Origin: Lachnospiraceae bacterium
GTDB taxonomy: Bacteria > Bacillota > Clostridia > Lachnospirales > Lachnospiraceae
NCBI GenBank assembly: GCA_014804495.1
Contig: JAAUZS010000054.1
Location: forward strand, 5,802-12,178
Length of the DNA stretch: 6,377 nucleotides
Direction of reading: 5' to 3'
Shown here: piece after piece, positions 1 to 5,637 of the stretch
Numbering within the stretch: the stretch's first letter is position 1
Layout of the letters: each line of letters begins with the position of its first letter
Translations under genes and position numbers: made by a program
The notes under the pieces: generated by a model
What the model saw: only the letters and a program-made list of their open reading frames with translations
Database searches by the model: none
Told to the model about the DNA's origin: nothing

Positions 1-20
1 AAAGACAAGAGAGTGATTTT

Positions 21-941
21 ATGGGAGTATATTTGGAGAAAACAGGCGGAGATAATCTTCCTATGGACTGGCTGAAAGAAGCGCTTTCAGAAAACGGCGG
101 TCCGATTGAAGTAGAACGCTTTTGTGACAGTACGGGAGAGTATCAGAGAAAATACAATGTCTATAAGATTTCCGCGGGAGAAAAAGCATATGTGTTGAAA
201 TACTCAGACAAGACGGAAACAGCTCTTTACCGGGATTTTTTACATGGTAAGGACTTTGTTGTGCCGCAGTATTACGGTGATACGGAGTATGACGGTCATG
301 TATGGCTGTTGATGGAATACATTGACGGACCGGATTTGCGTATGTTTGATCAGGAGATGGCGGTGGCGAGCGCCGATACGCTGGCTCAGATTCAGAATTA
401 TTATTGGGATTGCGAAATACAGGATGGCAGGTTCGAGAGATATTGGGAGAGGATTAATCGACGGGCGGAATGTCTTAATAAAGAGCCGGAGCTTGCGGCG
501 GCTTACAATAGATTTCTTGAGCGGCAAAAAGAATGTCCGCGAACCTTATGCAACGGAGATTTTCTACAGTTCAACGGAATCATGCATGAGGGTAGAGTGT
601 ACATGATTGACTGGGGATTTGGCGGGATTATGCCATATGCGCTGGATATTGCCCGGTTGATTGTCCATGGGTCAAAGATACAGGAAGACGGGGGATTTCC
701 CTTTTATATGAATGATGAATTACGGAAAATTTTTGTTCATGCACAATACGAAAAGCTTATACAAAAACCGGATTGGGACAGATACATAATGGATATAAAG
801 CTGGCAGCGCTCAATGAGTATGTGGAATTTCTGGAAGAGGATCTTAATGATCCGGATGTCAGCAGGGAGGAGATTGAGGGAGGATTTTATTATAAACGCG
901 CAAGGGGATTGGCAGAGGTAATAAACTTTTGTTCTTTATAA
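21..941 (+). CDS. APH-family phosphotransferase (aminoglycoside/choline kinase-like), substrate unknown
   Basis: A 306-residue protein with the small-molecule kinase fold of the APH family (cytoplasmic, ATP-dependent transfer of phosphate to a hydroxyl). Visible landmarks: a probable ATP-binding lysine in AYVLKYSDK (K60), a hinge-like LLMEYIDG (about 96-103), the catalytic loop LCNGDFLQFN (about 176-185, catalytic D180, metal-binding N185), the second metal aspartate in MIDWGFGG (D197), and a following DIARL (209-213) typical of the family. The usual catalytic-loop histidine (HGD) is asparagine here (NGD). Length is normal for the family and the frame is intact. The start at 21 has only a weak purine-rich AGAGAG before it; an in-frame ATG at 63 preceded by GGCGGAG is an alternative, removing 14 residues. 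The DUF255 gene follows after 98 bp with no terminator visible between. The fold assignment is firm. The substrate cannot be read from the sequence, and antibiotic resistance should not be assumed. Confidence 0.85.
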   Translation: MGVYLEKTGGDNLPMDWLKEALSENGGPIEVERFCDSTGEYQRKYNVYKISAGEKAYVLKYSDKTETALYRDFLHGKDFVVPQYYGDTEYDGHVWLLMEYIDGPDLRMFDQEMAVASADTLAQIQNYYWDCEIQDGRFERYWERINRRAECLNKEPELAAAYNRFLERQKECPRTLCNGDFLQFNGIMHEGRVYMIDWGFGGIMPYALDIARLIVHGSKIQEDGGFPFYMNDELRKIFVHAQYEKLIQKPDWDRYIMDIKLAALNEYVEFLEEDLNDPDVSREEIEGGFYYKRARGLAEVINFCSL

Positions 942-1029
942 TTGAAAAAGATTGAAAAGCTCTTCATACAAGTTCCAAGTAAGTATAATATTAGGATACA
1001 ATCCACATAATAAATGATAAAAACGGTAT
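942..1029 (+). promoter_or_regulatory. Short intergenic region with a possible promoter for the DUF255 gene
   Basis: This AT-rich gap has a perfect TATAAT at 984-989, about 50 bp upstream of the DUF255 start. No good -35 box lies at 16-18 nt spacing (the best is TCTTCA at 961-966, 17 nt away), and there is no TG extension. A TACAAT at 997-1002 is a weaker alternative. Two direct copies of ATTGAAAA sit at 941-958. No terminator hairpin separates the two genes, so read-through from the phosphotransferase gene is also possible. Confidence 0.35.
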
Positions 1030-1034
1030 GGAGG
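1030..1034 (+). promoter_or_regulatory. Ribosome binding site that fixes the DUF255 start at 1040
   Basis: A perfect GGAGG ends 5 nt before the ATG at 1040. It overlaps the G of the upstream in-frame ATG at 1028, which therefore cannot use it. The ATG at 1028 has only AAACGGT before it. The protein beginning at 1040, [16 protein letters not shown], also matches the usual N-terminus of the DUF255 family, so the four extra residues MEDY are probably not translated. Confidence 0.85.
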
Positions 1035-1039
1035 ACTAC

Positions 1040-2977
1040 ATGAGCAATCACTTGATAAATGAAACAAGCCCATATCTGCTGCAACACGTGGATAATCCCG
1101 TGAACTGGTATCCATGGTGTGAGGAAGCCTTTGAAAAGGCGAAGAGAGAAGATAAACCGATTTTTCTGAGTATTGGATACAGTACATGCCACTGGTGCCA
1201 TGTCATGGCTCATGAGAGCTTTGAAGACATGTCAACTGCTGAGATTCTCAACAGACATTTTATTTCTGTCAAGGTGGACCGGGAGGAACGTCCCGATATT
1301 GACAGCGTGTATATGGCGGTGTGCCAGACATTCACCGGCAGCGGAGGCTGGCCCATGAGCATTTTCATGACATGGGATAAAAAACCTTTTTTGGCAGGCA
1401 CCTATTTTCCTGTATATGCAGAACACGGTATACCGGGTTTTTCTGATTTACTGCGCGGGGTAGCGAATCTGTGGAGCAATGATCGTGATGAACTTTTGCA
1501 TTCCGCGGATGAGGTGATCGCACATCTGAAACGACCGGAATTCAATTACGGAAATGCGGACAGTGAGAATCTTTGTGCGCAGGCAGTTAAACTTTTTTCA
1601 GTAAGTTTCGACAACATACACGGAGGCTTCGGGGACGCTCCTAAATTTCCGATACCTCATAATTTATTATTTCTGCTGCTCTATGCATCGCAAAATGAGG
1701 ACCCGGATGTTCTGAAAATAGTGGAAAAAACACTTACCCAGATGCGTAAGGGAGGCATCTATGACCATATTGGCTACGGTTTTTCCAGATACTCCACGGA
1801 CAAATATTTTCTTGTGCCGCACTTTGAAAAAATGCTGTATGATAATGCGCTGCTTATAATCGCATATGCGTCGGCTTATGCAGTGACTAAAAATCAGCTT
1901 TATCTGGATACTGCGGAAAAGACGGCACAGTATGTGCTCCGGGAAATGCCTGCTTCAGACGGTGGTTTTTACAGTGCGCAGGATGCGGACATCGAGGGTG
2001 TGGAGGGAAAATACTATACCTTCACATTCGCTGAGATCATGGAAGTTCTGGGGAAAGAAAAGGGGGAGCAGTTTTCAAAAATTTTTGATATCACATTGGG
2101 CGGTAATTTTGAGGGCTTCAATATTCCCAATCTCTTAAAGAGTAATGATCTGTATGCGGATTTTGAGGATGAGATACAAAAGCTGTACGACTACCGCAAG
2201 AAACGCTTCACACTGCACATTGACGATAAGATCCTGACGTCATGGAATGCCCTGATGATCGCAGCGCTATCCGTACTTTACAGAGTGTCGCGGAACGAGC
2301 AATATCTTTTGGCAGCGGTCAATGCACAAAAATTTCTGGAAGAGAAAGTAAGCAGTGGGATATGTCTTTTTTCAAGCTGGAGAGAGGGGAAAGCATCGGA
2401 AAAAGGGTTTTTGGATGACTATGCCTTTTATATCGCTGCATTGACGGAATTATATCACGCTACTTTGGACAAAGAATATCTGGAAAAGGCAGAGCGGTTC
2501 TGTCAGGAAGCGGCAGGTCGGTTTGCCGATGATGTAAACGGTGGTTTTTATCTTGCAGATAGGGACAGCGCAGAGCTTTTTATGAATCCCAAAGAAACTT
2601 ATGACGGTGCCATTCCCAGCGGCAACGGGGTCATGACCTATAATTTTGTAAGGCTGTATCAGTTGACCGAAAAAGAGGAGTACAGACAGCTTGCTCAAAA
2701 GCAGATCAGTTATATGACGGGTCGGGCGAAGGAATCTTTGACAGGACACGGCATGTTTTTGTTTGCCAAGCTTCTTTATGATAATCCGCCGGTAAATATT
2801 ATTGTCATTTTAAAAGACCGATTGGAGTTGGAGAAGATAAAGGAGCAGCTTCCGTTTCTGGCGAATGTGACCGTGGTTTCTGAGAGCGGAGAGCATCCGC
2901 TGATCAATGACAGGACTACCTTTTATGTCTGCAAGGAACATGTCTGTTTAGAGCCTGCAAATACGCTTTCCTTATAG
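1040..2977 (+). CDS. DUF255 / YyaL-SSP411 family protein: thioredoxin-like domain plus helical-barrel region
   Basis: A 645-residue protein of the widespread DUF255 family (Bacillus YyaL, mammalian SPATA20/SSP411). The N-terminal thioredoxin-like domain (about 1-165) carries the family opening [18 protein letters not shown] (19-26), the redox-type motif CHWC (C50, C53), DREERPD (80-86), GSGGWP (100-105) and TYFP (121-124). The remainder resembles the alpha/alpha-barrel of N-acylglucosamine epimerase-like proteins: [11 protein letters not shown] (194-204), [11 protein letters not shown] (241-251), [11 protein letters not shown] (260-270), [11 protein letters not shown] (307-317), [11 protein letters not shown] (395-405) and PSGNG (526-530). 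A family-typical C-terminal cysteine pair is kept (C631, C636). There is no signal peptide or membrane segment, so it is probably cytosolic. Length is close to, slightly under, the usual bacterial size. The biochemical role of the family is unsettled; a thiol-linked or sugar-related activity is only inferred from the folds. Family membership is very secure. Confidence 0.95.
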   Translation: MSNHLINETSPYLLQHVDNPVNWYPWCEEAFEKAKREDKPIFLSIGYSTCHWCHVMAHESFEDMSTAEILNRHFISVKVDREERPDIDSVYMAVCQTFTGSGGWPMSIFMTWDKKPFLAGTYFPVYAEHGIPGFSDLLRGVANLWSNDRDELLHSADEVIAHLKRPEFNYGNADSENLCAQAVKLFSVSFDNIHGGFGDAPKFPIPHNLLFLLLYASQNEDPDVLKIVEKTLTQMRKGGIYDHIGYGFSRYSTDKYFLVPHFEKMLYDNALLIIAYASAYAVTKNQLYLDTAEKTAQYVLREMPASDGGFYSAQDADIEGVEGKYYTFTFAEIMEVLGKEKGEQFSKIFDITLGGNFEGFNIPNLLKSNDLYADFEDEIQKLYDYRKKRFTLHIDDKILTSWNALMIAALSVLYRVSRNEQYLLAAVNAQKFLEEKVSSGICLFSSWREGKASEKGFLDDYAFYIAALTELYHATLDKEYLEKAERFCQEAAGRFADDVNGGFYLADRDSAELFMNPKETYDGAIPSGNGVMTYNFVRLYQLTEKEEYRQLAQKQISYMTGRAKESLTGHGMFLFAKLLYDNPPVNIIVILKDRLELEKIKEQLPFLANVTVVSESGEHPLINDRTTFYVCKEHVCLEPANTLSL

Positions 2978-2992
2978 AATATTTTCAGTTAC

Positions 2993-3018
2993 GTGTGAAA
3001 GTGAAATATATTTTACAC
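2993..3018 (+). repeat. Weak inverted repeat after the DUF255 gene
   Basis: GTGTGAAA (2993-3000) can pair with TTTTACAC (3011-3018): 8 bp including one G-U, with a 10-nt loop. It starts 15 bp past the DUF255 stop. It is AT-rich with no immediate T-tract, so it is a poor terminator. Its right arm covers the candidate -35 box of the next promoter, so an operator is another possibility. Confidence 0.35.
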
Positions 3019-3042
3019 AATCAAATGTTTTTGTGGTATAAT
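3012..3042 (+). promoter_or_regulatory. Promoter P1 (extended -10) of the GGDEF gene
   Basis: A perfect extended -10, TGGTATAAT (TATAAT at 3037-3042), is preceded by a -35-like TTTACA at 3012-3017. The 19-nt spacer is longer than ideal, but the TG extension would compensate. Transcription would begin near 3049, inside the dyad at 3044-3067, giving a leader of roughly 135 nt before the GGDEF gene. Confidence 0.6.
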
Positions 3043-3067
3043 AAACGCAAGCTCAGCAGCTTGCGTT
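3034..3067 (+). repeat. Promoter-plus-dyad unit, copy 1
   Basis: The 11-mer TGGTATAATAA (3034-3044) runs into a perfect 10-bp inverted repeat, AACGCAAGCT (3044-3053) and AGCTTGCGTT (3058-3067), with loop CAGC. The same architecture with the same offsets recurs 92 bp downstream. No T-tract follows, so this is not an intrinsic terminator. It could act as a DNA operator just after the -10, or as a hairpin at the 5' end of RNA that reads through from upstream. Confidence 0.8.
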
Positions 3068-3069
3068 AC

Positions 3070-3090
3070 AAGAATTACTTCGTAATTCTT
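3070..3090 (+). repeat. Perfect 9-bp hairpin between the two promoter units
   Basis: AAGAATTAC (3070-3078) and GTAATTCTT (3082-3090) pair perfectly around a TTC loop. It begins two bases after the first dyad ends, so RNA from P1 or from upstream could form two back-to-back stems. No T-run follows (ATTGGAATG), so termination is unlikely. An RNA-processing or stability element, or part of a small dispersed repeat, fits better. Confidence 0.7.
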
Positions 3091-3105
3091 ATTGGAATGA
3101 TATAC

Positions 3106-3134
3106 TTTTATTGCTTCTGTGGCTATGGTATAAT
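3106..3134 (+). promoter_or_regulatory. Promoter P2 (extended -10) of the GGDEF gene
   Basis: A second perfect extended -10, TGGTATAAT (TATAAT at 3129-3134), lies 50 bp before the GGDEF start codon. The -35 is poor (TTTTAT at 3106-3111, 17-nt spacing), so activity would rely on the TG extension or an activator. The predicted start, near 3141, falls inside the dyad at 3136-3159 and gives a leader of about 43 nt. Confidence 0.6.
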
Positions 3135-3159
3135 AAGCTCAGGCGCGGCAGCCTGAGCT
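3126..3159 (+). repeat. Promoter-plus-dyad unit, copy 2
   Basis: The identical 11-mer TGGTATAATAA (3126-3136) again runs into a 24-nt dyad: AGCTCAGGC (3136-3144) and GCCTGAGCT (3151-3159) around GCGGCA. Against copy 1 the dyads match at 16 of 24 positions. Three pairs are changed on both arms so that pairing is preserved (A-T to G-C, G-C to T-A, A-T to G-C), while the central GC.C.GCAGC core is kept. Confidence 0.8.
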
Positions 3160-3171
3160 ATAAACTTTAAT

Positions 3172-3177
3172 GAGGAA
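3172..3177 (+). promoter_or_regulatory. Ribosome binding site of the GGDEF gene
   Basis: GAGGAA within TGAGGAAATATAA sits 6 nt before the ATG at 3184, a good position and match, and supports that start. It begins 13 nt after the second dyad, so it would stay single-stranded when that hairpin forms. Confidence 0.8.
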
Positions 3178-3183
3178 ATATAA

Positions 3184-4521
3184 ATGGAAAAAATCTGGGA
3201 ATTTTTTGAGAATATGAATGAACTGGTCTACGTTTCGGACGCGGATACATATGAATTTATCTATATGAATAAAAGGGCGCTTTCTATCTGCGGACTTACA
3301 TCCTTAGAAGAAACTAAAGGGAAAAAGTGCTACGAAGTGCTGCAGAACACCTCGGTACCTTGTGAGATTTGTAATAATAAAGAACTTGTTCCGGGATATT
3401 TCAAAGAGTGGCGTTATTACAATCCCATTTATAACAGGAACTCGTTGATAAAGGATACTTTGATAGAGACGGATGGAAGAAGGCTGCGCATAGAGATTGC
3501 CGTCGATATCAGCGCGGATACGAAACAAAACGAGAACATTCACGATTATCAGAGCAGGGAAGCCCTGATAAACGAAGCACTGAGAACTGCTCTGCAGGCT
3601 TCTGACCCACATGTTTCGATTAAGATCGCAATAGAATATATGGGAAAAGCATTGGATTGTGAGAGAGTTTATATATTTGAAAAAAATGCGGATGGCAATG
3701 ACGATAATACATACGAGTGGGTCGCAAGAGGCGTGAGCCCGGAGAAGGATAACCTGCAGAATCTTCCGCCGGAAGTCTGCGAGGGATGGTATCGTACATT
3801 TGCGGAAGACAAGTGCGTGACCATCAGGGATATCGAAGATATTAAGACAGAGAATCCGCTTCAATATGAAATTTTGAAACGACAGAACATCCATTCCGTA
3901 TCGGTAGTACCGTTATATGAAGACGGCAGGGTGATCGGTTTTTATGGGGTGGATAATCCGCCGGCAGAAGCATTGAGCTATACCTCCAATATGCTGCAGA
4001 TTATGGGACACTTCATAGAATGCATGTTCAAAAAGAGGAATTTGGTCAGGAACCTGCAGCAGATGTCATATCTTGATCAGCTCACTCAGTTCGGAAATCG
4101 TTACGCCATGGCGAAGTATATGGAGAATATGCGCTCCGATGAGAGTGTCGGAATCGTTTACGGCGATATCACCGGATTGAAAAGGGTGAATGATGCAGAG
4201 GGGCATGCGGCGGGAGACCGTCTGATTCTTTCCGCCTGCAAATGTATGAAGACGGCTTTCGGAGACGGCTATGAACTGTTCCGCATCGGAGGCGACGAAC
4301 TTCTGGCTATTTGTGCGGGCATCGAAGAGTCGGAATTTCAGGAGAGGGTAGCGAGACTAAAAAAAGTCATGCTGGAGTTATCCGTCAATATGGCGGTGGG
4401 CGCTGACTGGAAGAGTGATACCACAGCCGGAATAAACGCTGTGATGGCGACGGCGGAGGCGCGGATGTACGAGGATAAATCAGCATACTACAGGACATCC
4501 GGAATTGACAGGAGACGGTAA
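3184..4521 (+). CDS. PAS-GAF-GGDEF signalling protein, probable diguanylate cyclase
   Basis: A 445-residue soluble protein. Residues about 1-115 form a PAS-like sensor domain (LVYVSDADTYEFIYMNKRAL) with a cysteine cluster, KKCYEVLQ (C49) and PCEIC (C60, C63). About 125-282 is a GAF domain (CERVYIFEKN, SVSVVPLYEDGRVIGFYGVD). A helical linker (about 278-297) leads to a GGDEF domain (about 298-435) with DQLTQFGNR, YGDITGLKRVND, GHAAGD, RIGGDEL (367-373) and the closing RMYEDK. The family makes cyclic di-GMP from two GTP. Metal-binding D328 and the D and E of the GGDEL motif are present, so activity is plausible. The last motif residue is Leu rather than Phe, and no RxxD inhibitory site lies five residues before the motif. 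There is no membrane segment, so the sensed signal is probably intracellular. Regulation seems elaborate: two promoter-dyad units lie upstream and a terminator downstream, making it a single-gene unit. A GTP-sensing or degenerate role is the alternative. Confidence 0.9.
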   Translation: MEKIWEFFENMNELVYVSDADTYEFIYMNKRALSICGLTSLEETKGKKCYEVLQNTSVPCEICNNKELVPGYFKEWRYYNPIYNRNSLIKDTLIETDGRRLRIEIAVDISADTKQNENIHDYQSREALINEALRTALQASDPHVSIKIAIEYMGKALDCERVYIFEKNADGNDDNTYEWVARGVSPEKDNLQNLPPEVCEGWYRTFAEDKCVTIRDIEDIKTENPLQYEILKRQNIHSVSVVPLYEDGRVIGFYGVDNPPAEALSYTSNMLQIMGHFIECMFKKRNLVRNLQQMSYLDQLTQFGNRYAMAKYMENMRSDESVGIVYGDITGLKRVNDAEGHAAGDRLILSACKCMKTAFGDGYELFRIGGDELLAICAGIEESEFQERVARLKKVMLELSVNMAVGADWKSDTTAGINAVMATAEARMYEDKSAYYRTSGIDRRR

Positions 4522-4582
4522 GACTACGGAAAGAATCTAAGTTATATATAAATATGCGCTTACTATACAATTTTAAGTTTGG

Positions 4583-4622
4583 ACGACAGTTCCTTTTATA
4601 TGAGGATACTGTCGTTTGTTTT
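4583..4622 (+). terminator. Intrinsic terminator of the GGDEF gene
   Basis: ACGACAGT (4583-4590) pairs with ACTGTCGT (4608-4615). The stem continues inward with TCCT/AGGA (4591-4594 with 4603-4606) after a single bulged T at 4607, leaving an 8-nt loop. The T-rich run TTTGTTTT (4615-4622) follows directly. It lies 61 bp past the GGDEF stop. The other strand lacks a comparable T-tract, so it acts on the + strand. Confidence 0.85.
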
Positions 4623-4652
4623 ATGCTATAGGAAATTATGCCGCAGCGTAAA

Positions 4653-4685
4653 TCATTCTAATGAGAATGCGCAGCAGTAGAATGA
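4653..4685 (+). repeat. Inverted repeat with two alternative right arms
   Basis: TCATTCTA (4653-4660) is perfectly complementary to TAGAATGA (4678-4685), an 8-bp stem. Its core CATTCT (4654-4659) can instead pair with the nearer AGAATG (4664-4669). The two folds exclude each other. The repeat lies after the terminator, upstream of the small reading frame. Confidence 0.5.
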
Positions 4686-4712
4686 ATGAAAGCGATTTTA
4701 GGAGATGAAGTC

Positions 4713-4775
4713 ATGGGATTTACTATGCAACGAAAAGTTGCATGGAAAAAGTCAAATGTATACAACTGTTGGTAG
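4713..4775 (+). CDS. Possible 20-codon leader peptide upstream of the ABC operon
   Basis: ATG at 4713 follows AGGAG (4700-4704) with 8-nt spacing, one of the better ribosome binding sites in the window. It opens a frame of 20 codons that begins MGFTMQRK, ends NVYNCW and stops with TAG at 4773. The peptide is basic in the middle, has no hydrophobic segment and matches no family I know. An in-frame ATG at 4686 would make 29 codons but lacks a binding site. The 9-bp hairpin at 4723-4745 lies inside the frame, and further dyads lie between its stop and the ABC start, so a regulatory leader peptide is possible. A chance frame this short is a real alternative. Confidence 0.35.
   Translation: MGFTMQRKVAWKKSNVYNCW
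4723..4745 (+). repeat. Hairpin inside the leader frame
   Basis: ATGCAAC (4725-4731) pairs perfectly with GTTGCAT (4737-4743) around GAAAA. A G-U pair and a C-G pair (4723-4724 with 4744-4745) extend it to 9 bp. It is followed by only five A residues, so it is not a terminator on the + strand. Confidence 0.6.
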
Positions 4776-4808
4776 TGTAACTTAGGCTTTTTCATTATGG
4801 TTAACACA

Positions 4809-4847
4809 AAGCTAAAAACTCCGCTGCAATCAACTGAGTTTTAGCTT
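4809..4847 (+). repeat. Inverted repeat just upstream of the ABC ribosome binding site
   Basis: AAGCTAAAAACT (4809-4820) pairs with AGTTTTAGCTT (4837-4847), giving 11 bp with one bulged A and a loop of about 16 nt. It ends 10 nt before the AAAGGCGG ribosome binding site of the ABC gene and has no following T-tract. The loop holds CCGC (4821-4824) and TGCAA (4825-4829), which are complementary to GCGG (4862-4865) and TTGCA (4866-4870) around the binding site, though not both at once. A role as operator or translation-control hairpin is inferred. Confidence 0.5.
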
Positions 4848-4872
4848 CAACAAAAAGAAAGGCGGTTGCATT

Positions 4873-5634
4873 ATGAACAAACAAACAGTCATATCGGCTA
4901 AGCATTTAAAAAAAGCTTTTGGCAAAGGCGAAAGTATTCAGGTTATTTATTCAGACTTGAATATTGATATTTATAAGGAGGATTTCACCGTTATCATGGG
5001 TTCATCAGGGGCTGGCAAGTCTACCCTGATGTATTCCCTTTCAGGTATGGATAAGCCGGACGGCGGGGAAATCTTCTTTGACGGGACGGATATCACGAAG
5101 TTGAACAATGATAAATTAGCTGTATTTCGGCGCAAGGAGTGTGGATTCGTATTCCAGCAGATTTATCTGATAGATAAGATGAATCTTATGGATAACGTCA
5201 TTACAGCAGGTGTACTGACAAGCAATGAAAGGGAAGAAATCAAAAACCGTGCAAAGGAATTGTTTTCATTGGTAAATATTCCTGAAAAAACGTGGAGAAA
5301 AACATCTTCCCAGATTTCAGGGGGCGAAGCGCAAAGGGCAGGTATCGTAAGGGCAGTTATCAACAATCCCAACGTACTTTTTGCGGATGAACCAACAGGT
5401 GCGTTAAACTCTGCAAATTCGGGAGCAGTTCTTGATGTTTTTACTTCACTGCACCAAAAGGGGCAGAGCATCGTCATGGTTACTCACGATAAAAAATCTG
5501 CCCTGAGGGGAAATCGCATTATTTATATTAAAGACGGAAAAATTTATGGCGAGTGTGATCTGGGGAAATTTGAGCAGGACGATACCGAAAGAACTGAAAA
5601 ACTTGATAAATTCATAAAAGAAATGGGGTGGTGA
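4873..5634 (+). CDS. ABC transporter ATP-binding protein, MacB/LolD/Bce-type
   Basis: A 253-residue cytoplasmic ATPase that powers the permease encoded next to it. All nucleotide-binding motifs are present in order: Walker A GSSGAGKST (43-51), Q-loop in FVFQQ (Q95), signature SGGEAQR (149-155), Walker B VLFADEP (168-174) and switch histidine H205 in MVTHD. The signature has Glu for the usual Gln (SGGQ), and the D-loop reads GALNS where GALDS is usual; these look like subfamily variation. Length is normal for this family, which exports or senses peptides, lipoproteins and cell-wall-active antibiotics. Start 4873 is supported by AAAGGCGG (4858-4865) 7 nt upstream. The gene stops 3 bp before the permease ATG. 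The upstream leader has several inverted repeats, so expression is probably regulated. No adjacent two-component system, often the partner of Bce-type pairs, is visible here. The substrate is unknown. Confidence 0.93.
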   Translation: MNKQTVISAKHLKKAFGKGESIQVIYSDLNIDIYKEDFTVIMGSSGAGKSTLMYSLSGMDKPDGGEIFFDGTDITKLNNDKLAVFRRKECGFVFQQIYLIDKMNLMDNVITAGVLTSNEREEIKNRAKELFSLVNIPEKTWRKTSSQISGGEAQRAGIVRAVINNPNVLFADEPTGALNSANSGAVLDVFTSLHQKGQSIVMVTHDKKSALRGNRIIYIKDGKIYGECDLGKFEQDDTERTEKLDKFIKEMGW

Positions 5635-5637
5635 TAA

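Larger units (their letters stand above)
4522..4872 (+). other. 351-bp intergenic region: terminator, then dyad-rich leader of the ABC operon
   Basis: The first part (4522-4582) is AT-rich and featureless up to the terminator at 4583-4622. From 4623 there are several inverted repeats (4653-4685, 4723-4745, 4775-4807, 4809-4847) and one short reading frame with a good ribosome binding site (4713-4775). I find no convincing -35/-10 pair for the ABC operon. Weak options are TTGCAT (4738) with TACAAC (4761) at 17-nt spacing, and TTGGTA (4769) with CATTAT (4793) at 18 nt. I see no RNA gene and no remnant of a recognisable protein. Confidence 0.6.

Noticed and set aside
890..1213. 107-codon open frame on the - strand across the gap before DUF255
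   Set aside because: It overlaps the conserved N-terminal domain of DUF255, including the CHWC codons, and the end of the phosphotransferase. Its product resembles no known family.
3044..3159. The dyads as tandem intrinsic terminators of DUF255
   Set aside because: None of the stems is followed by a T-tract, and two begin two bases after a perfect -10 box, which fits promoter-linked elements better.
3042..3183. A cyclic di-GMP or other known riboswitch before the GGDEF gene
   Set aside because: The leader is short and made of simple hairpins; I see no conserved aptamer core.
3304..3894. 196-codon open frame on the - strand
   Set aside because: It lies wholly inside the GGDEF gene, whose PAS and GAF domains are recognisable in the + frame; the - strand product has no recognisable domain and no ribosome binding site was noted.
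4661..4708. 15-codon frame beginning MRMRSSRM
   Set aside because: No ribosome binding site precedes it, and it overlaps the inverted repeat; it is most likely a chance frame.
4686..4712. Longer start (29 codons) for the leader peptide
   Set aside because: The ATG at 4686 directly follows a stop codon and has no Shine-Dalgarno sequence, whereas 4713 has AGGAG at 8 nt.
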